Positions 34,743 to 43,772 of a stretch of DNA of 64,000 nt are shown here, piece by piece; position 1 is the stretch's first letter; the number at the start of each line of letters is the position of its first letter. Below the pieces are notes generated by a model, which saw only the letters and a list, made by a program, of their open reading frames with translations, did not search any database and was not told the origin of the DNA. The translations under genes and the position numbers were made by a program. The stretch comes from Actinomadura sp. WMMA1423 (lineage in GTDB: Bacteria > Actinomycetota > Actinomycetes > Streptosporangiales > Streptosporangiaceae): contig NZ_CP041244.1 of assembly GCF_006547145.1 (NCBI RefSeq), forward strand, positions 5,084,001 to 5,148,000, written 5' to 3'.

Positions 34743-35171
34743 ATGAGCACTCAACCCGATGTGAAGCGATTGGCCGACCGCTATGTCGCCATGTGGAACG
34801 AGCCCGACCCGGTGGCGCGCGGCGCGCTCGTCCGCGAACTCTGGGCGTCCGACGCGGTCCACGTCCTGGTCGAACCGCCGGAGGAGATCCGGGACGCCGC
34901 AACGGCGCTCGCCGTTCCCGTGCCCTCCCTGGAGGTCCACGGCCACGACGCGCTGGAGGCCCGGGTGGGCCGCGCCTACGAGATGTTCGTCGCGTCCGGC
35001 GAGCACGTCTTCGCGGCCGAGGAACCGACCGCGCTGCTCCCCGGCGTGATCGCCATCCGCTGGTCGATGGTGACGACCGGGGGCCGCGAGGCCGTCGGCG
35101 GCGGGCTGGACGTCCTCTCCCTGGACCCCGCCGGCCGTATCCGCACCGACCACCAGTTCGTCGCGCCATGA
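34743..35171 (+). CDS. SnoaL/NTF2-like protein
   Basis: The 142-residue protein resembles the SnoaL-like cone fold: RLADRYVAMWNEPDPVARGALVRELWASDAVHVLVEPPEEI at the N-terminus and DVLSLDPAGRIRTDHQFV at the C-terminus. Such proteins act as small isomerases or ligand-binding proteins; the substrate is unknown. It is probably regulated by the divergent XRE protein. Confidence 0.85.
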   Translation: MSTQPDVKRLADRYVAMWNEPDPVARGALVRELWASDAVHVLVEPPEEIRDAATALAVPVPSLEVHGHDALEARVGRAYEMFVASGEHVFAAEEPTALLPGVIAIRWSMVTTGGREAVGGGLDVLSLDPAGRIRTDHQFVAP

Positions 35172-35183
35172 CGCCCGCGACCG

Positions 35184-35555
35184 TCAGGACGGTCGCGCTT
35201 CCGCGCGCAGGGCGAGGGCCCCGAGGACGGCGTAGCCTCCGGTGATCGCGGTGAGGCCCGCCGCCGGTCCGCGCGGCACGTCGCCGCGGACCGCGTGCGC
35301 GAGCCCGGCGGCGGTGTCGCAGGCGTCCACCACCAGGCAGAGCCTCCGCCACCGCCGCCGCGCCCGGGGGTCGCTCAGCAGGTAGCCGAGACCGAGCGCG
35401 ACCGCCCTGCTGCCGAAGATCCGGATCATGTACCTGAGTTCGGGGGCGTCGCGGTCGCCCATGCCCGCCAGCCTCACGTTGAGGCCGGGCGCGGCCAGCG
35501 CGAGCGCACCCCAGGCCACCCGGCCGCCCGCCAGCATCTCCAGTGTCCGTTCCAT
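35184..35555 (-). CDS. Small membrane protein, DUF4267-like
   Basis: The 123-residue protein has three to four hydrophobic segments. The pattern GLNVRLAGMGDRDAPELRYMIRIFGSRAVALGLGYLL and CLVVDACDTAAGLAHA resembles the DUF4267 family of small integral membrane proteins. No function is known. It is convergent with the SnoaL-like gene. Confidence 0.7.
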   Translation of the reverse strand: MERTLEMLAGGRVAWGALALAAPGLNVRLAGMGDRDAPELRYMIRIFGSRAVALGLGYLLSDPRARRRWRRLCLVVDACDTAAGLAHAVRGDVPRGPAAGLTAITGGYAVLGALALRAEARPS

Positions 35556-35690
35556 ACCGCGACCCTGCCATCACGCCCCGCCACGGACCGATTACCCGCG
35601 AGGTAAAGCCGCCCTCCGGGCGAGGTCCCCGACGGTGAAGCCGGGGTGGTCTGGTCCTCGCGGGGGATCTCCTGGCGGGGACGGTTTGCC

Positions 35691-37007
35691 ATGATCGCTC
35701 CGGTGACCAGTGAAGCGGCCGTCGGCGCGTTCCGACTGATCGGCACTAATCGATCGTTCCGGGCATTGTGGACGGCGAGGTCGGTCTCGTTCCTCGGTGA
35801 CTCGCTGAGCCTGGTCGCCCTCATGCTCTACGTCGCGGACACGACGGGCCAGGCCCTGGCCGTCGCGCTGCTGCTCCTGGTGGGCGACTTCGCGCCCGCC
35901 CTGCTCGGTCCGCTGGCCGGCGCGGTCAGCGACCGGTTCGCGCTGCGGCGGGTCATGGTGACGTGCGAGCTGGTCCAGGGCGCGCTGCTGGCAGTGATCG
36001 CGCTCTGGCTGCCGTCGCTGCCCGTGCTGCTCGTGCTGGTCGCCCTCCGCGCGATCGCGGGCCAGGTCTTCCAGCCGGCCTCCCGGGCGGTCGTCCCCGC
36101 GCTGGTGCGGGACCGCGACCTGGAGAGCGCCAACGCCGCGATCGGTTTCGGCACCAACGGCGGGGAGGCGCTCGGACCGCTGCTCGCGGCCCTCCTGCTG
36201 CCGCTGCTGGACGTGCGCGGCGTACTGCTCGTCGACGCGGCCACCTTCCTGGTCTCGGCGGTGGTGCTCGGCTTCCTGCCGGGCGGCCGCCCGGCCGCGG
36301 GCGGCGAGGAGGCCCGGGAGCCGACGACACTGCTGGGCGAGACGGGGCGGGGCCTTCGGTACATCGCGGCGAGCCCTCTGCTGCGCGCCATCGGCCTCGG
36401 GTACTTCGCGGTGGTCGCCTTCAACGGCATCGACGACGTCGCGCTGGTCTTCCTGGCCAAGGACACCCTGCACGGCGGGGACTCCGCGGTCGGGCTGCTG
36501 CTGGCGGCGGTCGGCATCGGGCTGTTCGCGGGATACGCCCTGCTGGCCCGTACGCGGGCGGGCATGCCGATGGCGGTGCTCCTGACGGCGGGCTTCGCGG
36601 TCAGCAGCGCGGGCAACCTGCTGACCGGACTGGCCTGGGCCGTGGCCGCGGCGTTCGCCGTCCAGCTCGTCCGGGGCCTCGGCATCGCCGCCATGGACGT
36701 CGCGACCAGCACGCTCATCCAGCGCAGCGTGCCCCCGCACCTGCTGGGCCGCGTCTTCGGCAGCCTCTACGGGGCCATCGGGGTGGCCGCCGCGCTGTCC
36801 TACCTCGGCGGAGGGGTGCTGCTCGACCTCACCGATCCCCGGGTCGCCTTCATCACGGCCGGCTCGGCGGGCCTGGTCGCGACCCTCGCCACGGCGGCCG
36901 CCCTGCGCCGGAGCGGGCGGGACGCGAGCCCCGCGGGCTCGGATGCCACCGCCGCCGCACCCGACGACCCTCCCGATCCCGTCCCCGATGGCATGCGGAA
37001 GGCATGA
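35691..37007 (+). CDS. MFS transporter (MFS_3-type exporter)
   Basis: The 438-residue protein has about twelve membrane segments. Family features include FRALWTARSVSFLGDSLSLVAL near the start, AGAVSDRFALRRVM as motif A and STLIQRSVPPHLLGRVFGSLYGAIGVAAAL in the second half. This subfamily includes macrolide-type efflux pumps; the substrate is unknown. ATG 35691 chosen; a GTG 12 bases later is possible. TTACCCGCGAGGTAA at 35592-35606 upstream is a small palindrome. Confidence 0.85.
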   Translation: MIAPVTSEAAVGAFRLIGTNRSFRALWTARSVSFLGDSLSLVALMLYVADTTGQALAVALLLLVGDFAPALLGPLAGAVSDRFALRRVMVTCELVQGALLAVIALWLPSLPVLLVLVALRAIAGQVFQPASRAVVPALVRDRDLESANAAIGFGTNGGEALGPLLAALLLPLLDVRGVLLVDAATFLVSAVVLGFLPGGRPAAGGEEAREPTTLLGETGRGLRYIAASPLLRAIGLGYFAVVAFNGIDDVALVFLAKDTLHGGDSAVGLLLAAVGIGLFAGYALLARTRAGMPMAVLLTAGFAVSSAGNLLTGLAWAVAAAFAVQLVRGLGIAAMDVATSTLIQRSVPPHLLGRVFGSLYGAIGVAAALSYLGGGVLLDLTDPRVAFITAGSAGLVATLATAAALRRSGRDASPAGSDATAAAPDDPPDPVPDGMRKA

Positions 37008-37052
37008 CCCCCGACGGCGCCCGGAGCTGATCGCCCGGGCAGGCGCCATCGG

Positions 37053-37631
37053 CTAGGCCGACACGATGGACCGCACCGTCGCGGACACGACGCGGCCGGT
37101 CTCCTCCTCCTCCAGCCGCTCGGCCCGGGTCTCCTCGGCGGCACCGTGCAGGACGTACTGCACCACGCTGACCAGCCAGGCGATCGGCAGGTCGGTGCGG
37201 AACACGCCCTCGTCCCGCCCCCGCCGGATGATCTCCTCGACGCGCTTCGCCGGATCGGCGTGCAGCTCCCGGACGCGTCCCGCCGGAAGGGCCTCCTGGG
37301 CGGCCGCGAGCAGCGCCCTCGATTCGGCCACGAGGGCCCAGCTGGACTCCACCAGCGTACTGAGCGCCTCCTGGGGATCGCCGGTCAGGTCGAGTCCCGA
37401 CAGCACCTCCTCACCGGCGCGCAGCGCGTCGACCAAGGCGGCCTCGACCAGTTCGGCCCGGTTCCGGAAGTGGCCGTAGAGCGTCATCCGTCCGACGCCG
37501 GCCGCTTTGGCGATGTCGTCGATGCTCGCGCCCGGGTCCCTGCCAAGGCACTCGCGTGCCGCGGACACGATGCGGGCGATGTTGCGCTCGGCGTCTGCGC
37601 GCCGGCGCCGGCCAGGAGCGGCGGAGGACAT
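37053..37631 (-). CDS. TetR-family repressor
   Basis: The 192-residue protein has an N-terminal TetR helix-turn-helix (ARIVSAARECLGRDPGASIDDIAKAAGVGRMTLYGHFRNRAELVEAAL) and a variable ligand-binding domain ending in TVRSIVSA. It is divergent from the DHA2 pump at 37715, with two copies of a TTAACTCGTA operator between the genes, so it should repress the pump and itself until a drug-like ligand binds. Confidence 0.93.
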   Translation of the reverse strand: MSSAAPGRRRRADAERNIARIVSAARECLGRDPGASIDDIAKAAGVGRMTLYGHFRNRAELVEAALVDALRAGEEVLSGLDLTGDPQEALSTLVESSWALVAESRALLAAAQEALPAGRVRELHADPAKRVEEIIRRGRDEGVFRTDLPIAWLVSVVQYVLHGAAEETRAERLEEEETGRVVSATVRSIVSA

Positions 37632-37640
37632 GCGCCCATC

Positions 37641-37667
37641 TTAACTCGTACAGCGAAGTACATGTTA
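37641..37667. promoter_or_regulatory. TetR operator 1
   Basis: TTAACTCGTA (37641-37650) faces the imperfect complement TACATGTTA (37659-37667). It shares its left half exactly with operator 2, 32 bp away. Confidence 0.7.
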
Positions 37668-37672
37668 CGGTC

Positions 37673-37700
37673 TTAACTCGTATGGAGTAGTACGACTTAA
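37673..37700. promoter_or_regulatory. TetR operator 2
   Basis: TTAACTCGTA (37673-37682) and TACGACTTAA (37691-37700) form an inverted repeat with one mismatch, ending just before the GAGGAG ribosome site of the pump gene. Confidence 0.8.
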
Positions 37701-37714
37701 TGAGGAGAGCCGTC

Positions 37715-39124
37715 ATGGCGGACATCGGTCACGAACCGTCCGCGCAGCCCCATCCGCTGCGCTGGCGCATCCTGGGGCTCCTCGGAGTGGCCCAGCTCAT
37801 GCTGATCCTCGACGTCACCGTCGTCGCGATCGCGCTGCCGCACATGGAGACCGACCTGGAACTGAGCCGCCAGGCGGTGACCTGGACGGTCAGCGCCTAC
37901 ACCCTGACCTTCGGCGGCCTCATGCTGCTCGGCGGGCGTACCGCCGACCTGTTCGGGGCCAGGCGCGTCGTCCTGGCGGGCCTGCTGGTCTTCACGGCGG
38001 CGTCGCTGGCCACCGGCCTCGCCGGATCGCCCGCCGTGCTGCTCGGCGGGCGCGTCGCCCAGGGGGTGGGGGCGGCGATGCTGTCCCCGTCGGCCCTGTC
38101 CTTCGTGGTCACCCTGTTCCAGGGGGACGAGCGGAACAAGGCGCTCGGCGTCTGGTCGGCGCTGGGCGGCGGCGGGGCCGCCCTCGGCGTCCTGCTGGGC
38201 GGCGCGCTCACCGCGGGCCCCGGCTGGCCCTGGGTGTTCTTCGTCAACGTCCCCATCGGGCTGGTGGTCTTCGCCGCGCTCGCCCGGATGCTGCCGCGCC
38301 GCGCGGCGTCCGCGCCCCGCCCCCGGCTCGACGTCCTCGGCGCGCTGCTGGTCACCGCCTCGTCCGGCGCCCTGATCTACGCGCTCATCCGCGCCGGGGA
38401 CGACGGCTGGCTCGACCCGGGCACCGGCTGGCCGGTGCTGCTCGCCGCGACCGGCTACCTGGCGTTCGCGGCCAGGCAGCGGACCGCCGCCTCGCCCATG
38501 ATGGACCTCTCGCTCCTGGTCCGGCGCCCGGTGGCCACCGGCACGTTCCTGATCGTGACGGCGACGGCCCTGATGATCGCGATGTTCTTCCTCGGCACGT
38601 TCTACTTCCAGCACGCCCGGGGGTACGGCGCGCTGCGCACCGGCCTGCTGTTCCTGCCGATCGCGGTCGCGACGGTGGCCGGCGCCGACCTCACCGGACG
38701 GACGATCGCCGCGATGGGGCCGCGCCGCCTCGCGGTGGCCGGGCTCGTCACCACCGCGGCCGGCATGGCGGTCCCGGCCGTGTCGCTGCACCCCGTCACC
38801 GTCGTGGTCGGCACGGCGATCGCGGGAGCCGGGACCGGCGCGATGTTCGTCGTCGCCTCCGCGACGGCCCTCGGCCAGGTGGCGCCGCACGAGTCCGGCA
38901 TCGCCTCCGGCATCGTCAGCACCTTCCACGAGTTCGGCGCCTCGGTCGGGGCCGCCGTCATCTCCAGCGTCGCGGCCGCCAGCCTCACCGGCGACACCCT
39001 CGACGGCTTCGCGCACGGCTTCGTCGTCGCCGCCGCCACGGCCGCCGTCGCGACCCTCGCGGCCGCCGTCCTGACACCGCCCCGTCCGCGCCGCGCCGCC
39101 GAACCGAGGCCCGCGGACGCTTGA
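37715..39124 (+). CDS. DHA2-family (EmrB/QacA-type) drug exporter
   Basis: The 469-residue pump has about fourteen membrane segments. LMLILDVTVVAIALPHM contains the D-T-x-x-x-x-A-L-P motif D1 typical of DHA2; GGRTADLFGARRV is motif A and GGALTAGPGWPWVFFVNVPIG motif C region. It is expected to export a drug or metabolite in exchange for protons. ATG 37715 follows GAGGAG. Control is by the divergent TetR protein. Confidence 0.92.
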   Translation: MADIGHEPSAQPHPLRWRILGLLGVAQLMLILDVTVVAIALPHMETDLELSRQAVTWTVSAYTLTFGGLMLLGGRTADLFGARRVVLAGLLVFTAASLATGLAGSPAVLLGGRVAQGVGAAMLSPSALSFVVTLFQGDERNKALGVWSALGGGGAALGVLLGGALTAGPGWPWVFFVNVPIGLVVFAALARMLPRRAASAPRPRLDVLGALLVTASSGALIYALIRAGDDGWLDPGTGWPVLLAATGYLAFAARQRTAASPMMDLSLLVRRPVATGTFLIVTATALMIAMFFLGTFYFQHARGYGALRTGLLFLPIAVATVAGADLTGRTIAAMGPRRLAVAGLVTTAAGMAVPAVSLHPVTVVVGTAIAGAGTGAMFVVASATALGQVAPHESGIASGIVSTFHEFGASVGAAVISSVAAASLTGDTLDGFAHGFVVAAATAAVATLAAAVLTPPRPRRAAEPRPADA

Positions 39125-39205
39125 CCCTGACGCGCGGGTCAACGGTTAGCTTCGTGGCCCGCGTCCGGGCCCCGCGCCCGGATTCCAGGTCCTGAGGAGC
39201 GTCCG

Positions 39206-40228
39206 ATGCCGTCATTGCCCCCTACCTCGCGCGTGGTCCGGCTCGCCGCCGTCCCCGGCGGGCTGCCCGAACCGGAGCACTTCAGCGTCGTGGAGGAGCC
39301 CGTGCCCGTACCCGCGGACGGGGAGTTGCTGGTCCGCAACCGCTTCTTCCTGGTCTTCCCGTCGCTGCGAACCCTGATCGGCGGCGGCGTGAAGGGCACC
39401 CCCTTCCCTCCGCTGCGCCAGGGCGACGCCCTGTTCGGGGCGGCGATCGGCGAGGTCGTGTCGGCGCCCGGCGACTCCGGGCTACGTCCCGGCGACCTGG
39501 TGCGGCACTGGCTGGGCTGGCGGGAGTACGCGGTCATGCCCGCCGGCCAGTGCACTCCGCTGGACGGCGCACTGCCCGATCCGGCCGCGCACCTCGGCCA
39601 GGCGGACGTCGCGTACACGGCCCTGACCCGGGACGCGCGCGTCCGTCCCGGGGACACCGTCTTCGTCTCCGGCGGGGCGGGCGGTGTCGGCTCGCTGGCC
39701 GGCCAGATGGCCCGCCTGCTCGGTGCCGGGCGGGTGATCGGCAGCACGGGCTCACCCGAGAAGGCCGCCCGCCTGGTGTCCGAGCTGGGGTACGACGCGG
39801 CCGTCATCCGGGGCGAGGGGTCCTTCGCGGGGCGGCTGGCGGAGGCCGCGCCCGACGGCATCGACGTCGTCATCGACAACGTCGGCGGCGAGCAGCTCCA
39901 GGCCGCCCTGGCCGCCGCCAGGCCCGGGGCTCGGGTCGTCCTCGTCGGCGCGCTGGCCGGGCAGCTCGCACCGGACCTCACCGGCACCACCTCGCCGGCC
40001 GAGGTCGACACGTTCCAGCTGATCGCCAAGCACGTCGAGATGCGCGGCTTCGGCGGCCTGGCCGGGACCGGAGAGCCCTCCGAATGGGCCGAGCGCTTCG
40101 GCGCCTGGCTGCGCTCCGGCGACATCGCCTTCCCGCACGTGCGCGTCGCGGGCATCGAACAGGCCCCCCGGGCGTTGCACGAACTGATCGGCGGGCGGCA
40201 CCTCGGGGCCGTCATCGTCGAACTGTGA
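39206..40228 (+). CDS. Medium-chain NADP-dependent oxidoreductase (quinone/alkenal reductase type)
   Basis: The 340-residue protein is a zinc-independent MDR enzyme: GDLVRHWLGWREYAV, VFVSGGAGGVGSLAGQMARLLGAGRVIGS (nucleotide-binding glycine motif), GIDVVIDNVGGEQLQAAL and the C-terminal GGRHLGAVIVEL. It would reduce an alpha,beta-unsaturated carbonyl. The start lies after GAGGAGCG. A possible promoter with TAGCTT at about 39147 precedes it. The MerR gene follows after 19 bases, probably co-transcribed. Confidence 0.9.
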   Translation: MPSLPPTSRVVRLAAVPGGLPEPEHFSVVEEPVPVPADGELLVRNRFFLVFPSLRTLIGGGVKGTPFPPLRQGDALFGAAIGEVVSAPGDSGLRPGDLVRHWLGWREYAVMPAGQCTPLDGALPDPAAHLGQADVAYTALTRDARVRPGDTVFVSGGAGGVGSLAGQMARLLGAGRVIGSTGSPEKAARLVSELGYDAAVIRGEGSFAGRLAEAAPDGIDVVIDNVGGEQLQAALAAARPGARVVLVGALAGQLAPDLTGTTSPAEVDTFQLIAKHVEMRGFGGLAGTGEPSEWAERFGAWLRSGDIAFPHVRVAGIEQAPRALHELIGGRHLGAVIVEL

Positions 40229-40247
40229 CGTCCCGGGAGGAGTCCAC

Positions 40248-40628
40248 ATGCGGATCGGCGACGCCGCCGCGGCGGCGGGAACGACGCCGCGGGCACTGCG
40301 GTTCTACGAGCAGCGCGGCCTGCTGCCCCCGCCGTCCCGCACCTCCGGCGGGCAGCGCCGGTACGGGCCCCGCGAGGTGGCCCGCGTGCTGACCATCCGC
40401 CGGCTCCTGTCCCTCGGGCTGACCGTGGAGGACGTCCGCGGCTGCGCCGACCGGCTCGACCTCCTGGACGGCGACGCCCTCCCGCCCTACGGCGGCCCCG
40501 GCTGCACGCAGAGCGCCGGGGTCGCCCGGCGCCGCCTCGCCCTCCTCGACGCCGAGATCGCCCACCTGACGGCGCTGCGCGGCGCGCTCGCCGCCCAGAT
40601 CGGCGAGACCGGCGCCGCCGACAGGTAG
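40248..40628 (+). CDS. MerR-family regulator
   Basis: The 126-residue protein has a MerR DNA-binding domain (MRIGDAAAAAGTTPRALRFYEQRGLLPPPSRTSGGQRRYGPREV) and a C-terminal coiled coil. A Cys pair, RGCADRLD and GPGCTQ, could sense metal or redox state. It shares an operon with the upstream oxidoreductase and precedes an FMN reductase and a pump, which suggests it regulates a detoxification set. Confidence 0.9.
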   Translation: MRIGDAAAAAGTTPRALRFYEQRGLLPPPSRTSGGQRRYGPREVARVLTIRRLLSLGLTVEDVRGCADRLDLLDGDALPPYGGPGCTQSAGVARRRLALLDAEIAHLTALRGALAAQIGETGAADR

Positions 40629-40638
40629 GGCATCCCGG

Positions 40639-40653
40639 TCATCTGACAGATGA
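40639..40653. promoter_or_regulatory. Palindrome upstream of the FMN reductase
   Basis: TCATCTGACAGATGA has perfect seven-base arms. It lies upstream of a possible -10 box TAGCTT (40674-40679), in position for a regulator to act. Confidence 0.5.
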
Positions 40654-40719
40654 GCCGCCCGCCGTGGTCTCCGTAGCTTCGATCGCGTCATCGAGCCGCG
40701 TCCACTAGGGAGAGACCAC

Positions 40720-41292
40720 ATGACCGAGGCACCGCTGCGCGTCGCGATCATCATCGGGAGCACGCGCGAGGGACGGTTCGGGCCGACCGTCGGGACCTGG
40801 TTCGCCGAGCAGGCCCGGCAGCGCGACGACCTCGCCGTCGACGTCGTGGACGTGGCGGACGAGCCGCCGCCGTCCGCGCTCGGGACCGGGACGTCCGACG
40901 GGTTCGCGCGGGTCACCGCGACGCTGCACGAGGCCGACGCCTACGTCGTGGTGACCTGCGAGTACAACCACAGCTTCCCCGGCACGCTGAAGAACCTGAT
41001 CGACACCCACTTCCACGAGTGGCGGGCCAAGCCGGTCGCGTTCGTGTCCTACGGCGGGCTCGCGGGCGGGCTGCGCGCGGTGGAGCACCTGCGGGGCGTC
41101 TTCGCCGAGCTGCACGCCGTGACCGTCCGCGACACCGTCAGCTTCCACGGCCCGTGGAACTGGTTCGGCGACGACGGCCGGCCGAACGACCCGGCGGGCG
41201 CCGAGGCGGCGGCCAAGGGGATGCTCGACCAGCTCGCCTGGTGGGGGCACGCGCTGCGCGACGCCCGGGCCGTCCGCCCGTACGGGGGCTGA
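40720..41292 (+). CDS. NADPH-dependent FMN reductase (flavodoxin-like)
   Basis: The 190-residue flavodoxin-fold enzyme shows the FMN phosphate loop IIIGSTREGRFGPTVGTW, the TCEYNHSFPGTLKNLID block of NADPH-dependent FMN reductases and the VSYGGLAGGLRAVEHLR loop. It reduces quinones, azo compounds or supplies reduced flavin. The pump at 41294 starts one base after its stop, so both are one operon. Confidence 0.9.
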   Translation: MTEAPLRVAIIIGSTREGRFGPTVGTWFAEQARQRDDLAVDVVDVADEPPPSALGTGTSDGFARVTATLHEADAYVVVTCEYNHSFPGTLKNLIDTHFHEWRAKPVAFVSYGGLAGGLRAVEHLRGVFAELHAVTVRDTVSFHGPWNWFGDDGRPNDPAGAEAAAKGMLDQLAWWGHALRDARAVRPYGG

Positions 41293-41293
41293 G

Positions 41294-42766
41294 GTGACCG
41301 CGACCGCCGAGGCCCCGGCGCGGGGCCGGACGCCGCCGGGCCCGATGGCGATCGCGCTCGTCCTCGTCCTCGGCACGATCATGATCACGCTGGACACCAC
41401 GGTGGTGAACGTCGCGATCGACCGGCTGTCCCAGGAGTTCCGCGCGCCGCTCGGCACGATCCAGTGGGTGGCGACCGGGTACTCGCTGGCGCTCGGCGCG
41501 ATGATCCCGTCCAGCGCGTGGGCGGTCGGGCGTTTCGGCGCCCGCCGGCTGTACCTGGGGGCGATCGCCTCGTTCGGCGCCGGCTCCCTGCTGGCCGGGC
41601 TGGCGTGGAACGTCGAGTCGCTGATCGCGTTCCGGGTCGTGCAGGGGTTCAGCGGCGGGCTGGTGATGCCGGTCGGCATGACGATCCTGCTGCGCGCCGC
41701 GGGCCCCGAGCGGCTCGGCCGGCTGATGAGCACCCTCGGCCTGTCGATCCTCGTCGGGCCGCTGGCCGGGCCCGTCCTCGGCGGCTGGCTGATCGACGAG
41801 GTGTCGTGGCGGTGGATGTTCTTCGTGAACCTGCCCGTCGCGGCGGCCGTCGTGGCGCTCGTCCTGCGGCTCTTCCCGCGCGACGCCCCGGCGGAGGGCG
41901 GGCCGCTGGACGTGCCGGGCCTGCTGATGCTCTCGCCCGGCATCGCCGCCGTGCTGTACGGCGTGACGACGGGCGGCGACCGCGGTGCGTTCGGCTCGCC
42001 GGAGGTCGTGGTGCCGATGGCCTCGGGCGGGGCGCTGATCGCGGCCTTCGCGGTCCGGGCGCTCACGGCCCGGCACCCGCTGATCGACCTGCGGGTGTTC
42101 CGGGACCGGACGTTCGCCGCCGCGGCGGGCACGCTGACCCTGTTCTCGTTCGGCTACTTCGGGTCGATGCTGCTGCTCCCCCTCTACCTGCAGGTCGTCC
42201 GGGGCGAGAGCGCGACGATGGCCGGCGTGCTCGGCATCCCGTTCGCGCTCGGCTCCGGGACGGCGATGCAGGTCGCGGGCCGGATCGCCGACCGGGTGCC
42301 GCCCGGGCGGCTCGTGCCCGTGTCGGTCGCGATCGCCCTCACCGGCTTCGCGCTGTTCACCGTCCAGCTCGACGCGGACGCGTCCTACTGGGGGCTGTGC
42401 GCGACGATGCTGCTCATGGGCGCGGGCGGCGGCGCGACGATGATGCCCGCGATGACGGCGGCGGCCCGCGGCCTGCCGCGCGACCGGGCGCCCGCGGCGA
42501 GCGCCACGGTCAACCTGATCAACACGATGTCGGGCGCGATCGGCACGGCGACAGCCTCGGTCGTGCTGTCCGCGCTGATGAGCGGCCTCGTGCCGGACGG
42601 GGAGGGCGGCGCGCTCCAGGCCGTCCACGGGCTGGGACCGGACGGGCACCGGGCGGTCGCCGGGCCGCTGGCGGACGCGTTCCAGCACACCTACCTGTTC
42701 GCGGTCGCCATGCTGGCCCTGGCGCTGGTCCCGGCGCTGCTGCTGCCCCGCCGCCCCACCGGATGA
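41294..42766 (+). CDS. DHA2-family MFS exporter
   Basis: The 490-residue pump has about fourteen membrane segments, LDTTVVNVAIDRL as motif D1, GRFGARRLYL as motif A and GPLAGPVLGGWLIDEVSWRWMFFVNLPVA as motif C with the following block. GTG at 41294 follows the FMN reductase stop by one base. The pairing suggests export of compounds that also meet the reductase. Substrate unknown. Confidence 0.92.
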   Translation: MTATAEAPARGRTPPGPMAIALVLVLGTIMITLDTTVVNVAIDRLSQEFRAPLGTIQWVATGYSLALGAMIPSSAWAVGRFGARRLYLGAIASFGAGSLLAGLAWNVESLIAFRVVQGFSGGLVMPVGMTILLRAAGPERLGRLMSTLGLSILVGPLAGPVLGGWLIDEVSWRWMFFVNLPVAAAVVALVLRLFPRDAPAEGGPLDVPGLLMLSPGIAAVLYGVTTGGDRGAFGSPEVVVPMASGGALIAAFAVRALTARHPLIDLRVFRDRTFAAAAGTLTLFSFGYFGSMLLLPLYLQVVRGESATMAGVLGIPFALGSGTAMQVAGRIADRVPPGRLVPVSVAIALTGFALFTVQLDADASYWGLCATMLLMGAGGGATMMPAMTAAARGLPRDRAPAASATVNLINTMSGAIGTATASVVLSALMSGLVPDGEGGALQAVHGLGPDGHRAVAGPLADAFQHTYLFAVAMLALALVPALLLPRRPTG

Positions 42767-42812
42767 CGCGACCGGCCCCCGGCCGGGCGCCGGGGGCCGG
42801 CGGCGCCGCCGG

Positions 42813-43619
42813 TCAGACCTCCTTGAGGAAGCCGGAGTCGACCGCGAAATCGGCCCCGGTCGTGCTCGCCGACCGCGGCGAGGCGAGCAGCGCGACCACG
42901 TCCGCGACCTCCTGCGGCGTCGCGAGCCGTCCGGTCGTGAGGCTCATCATCTCGGCGGCGCCGCGCTCCAGCACGGCGTCGCGGTCGGAGCCGGTGGCCC
43001 CGGCGATGATGTCGGCGGCGCCGCCCTCGTCGGTCCACCACGGCGTCCGGACCGGGCCCGGCGACACCGAGTTGACCCGCACGCCCTGCGGCCCGTACTC
43101 CTCCGACAGCCCCTTCGTCAGGTTGTTCAGCGCCGCCTTCGCCGCGTTGTAGTCGTAGTTCATCGGCCCGGGCCGCCGGCCGTTCCCCGACGAGACGTTC
43201 ACGATCGACGCCGCGTCGCTCTCCAGCAGGTGCGGGATCGCCGCCCGCACCGCGCGGACCACCGCGAACAGGTTGAACTCGAAGACCGCGCGCCAGTCGT
43301 CGTCCGACGGGGTCAGGAACCCGAAACGGGGCAGCCGCGCGCCGGGCGGCGGCCCGCCCGCGTTGTTGACCAGGACGTCGAGCCGGCCGAACTCCTCCAC
43401 CGTCCGCTCCACGACGTGCGCCGGAGCGCCGGCGTCCATCAGGTCGGCGGGCACGTGCAGCAGGTCCGGCCCGGCGAGCGCGTCGAGCTCCCCGCCGGGC
43501 TTGCGGGACACGGCCACGACGCGGGCGCCCTCCTCCAGCAGGGTCCGGGCGACGGCCGCGCCGATCCCCTTCGACGCCCCGGTGACGATCGCGACGCGTC
43601 CGGCGAGCCGCAGGTCCAT
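42813..43619 (-). CDS. Short-chain dehydrogenase/reductase
   Basis: The 268-residue SDR has the cofactor motif TGASKGIG, the NNAG motif, catalytic Ser in IVNVSSGNG, YNAAK as YxxxK and SPGPVRTPWW. The basic Arg in VSRKPGG after beta-2 suggests NADP. ATG 43619 (MDLRLAGRVAIVTG) is chosen. Substrate unknown. It is convergent with the DHA2 pump. Confidence 0.92.
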   Translation of the reverse strand: MDLRLAGRVAIVTGASKGIGAAVARTLLEEGARVVAVSRKPGGELDALAGPDLLHVPADLMDAGAPAHVVERTVEEFGRLDVLVNNAGGPPPGARLPRFGFLTPSDDDWRAVFEFNLFAVVRAVRAAIPHLLESDAASIVNVSSGNGRRPGPMNYDYNAAKAALNNLTKGLSEEYGPQGVRVNSVSPGPVRTPWWTDEGGAADIIAGATGSDRDAVLERGAAEMMSLTTGRLATPQEVADVVALLASPRSASTTGADFAVDSGFLKEV

Positions 43620-43772
43620 GGGTTCCCCTCTCACAAGGCGGGCGCGTCCACCCCGGACGCGCCTCGCCCTCTGAACCCCGCCCCGCCCCCACCGGTTGCA
43701 CCTGAACGCGGCGGCCTGGAGCCAGGCGTCTCGTGACTCCGCGTCGGCCGCCCGGCGGGCGTTCGCGGCGCC

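Noticed and set aside
35691..42766. Possible antibiotic biosynthesis cluster because of several pumps and TetR/MerR regulators
   Set aside because: No PKS, NRPS, RiPP or other scaffold-building enzyme accompanies the pumps; the set looks like detoxification.
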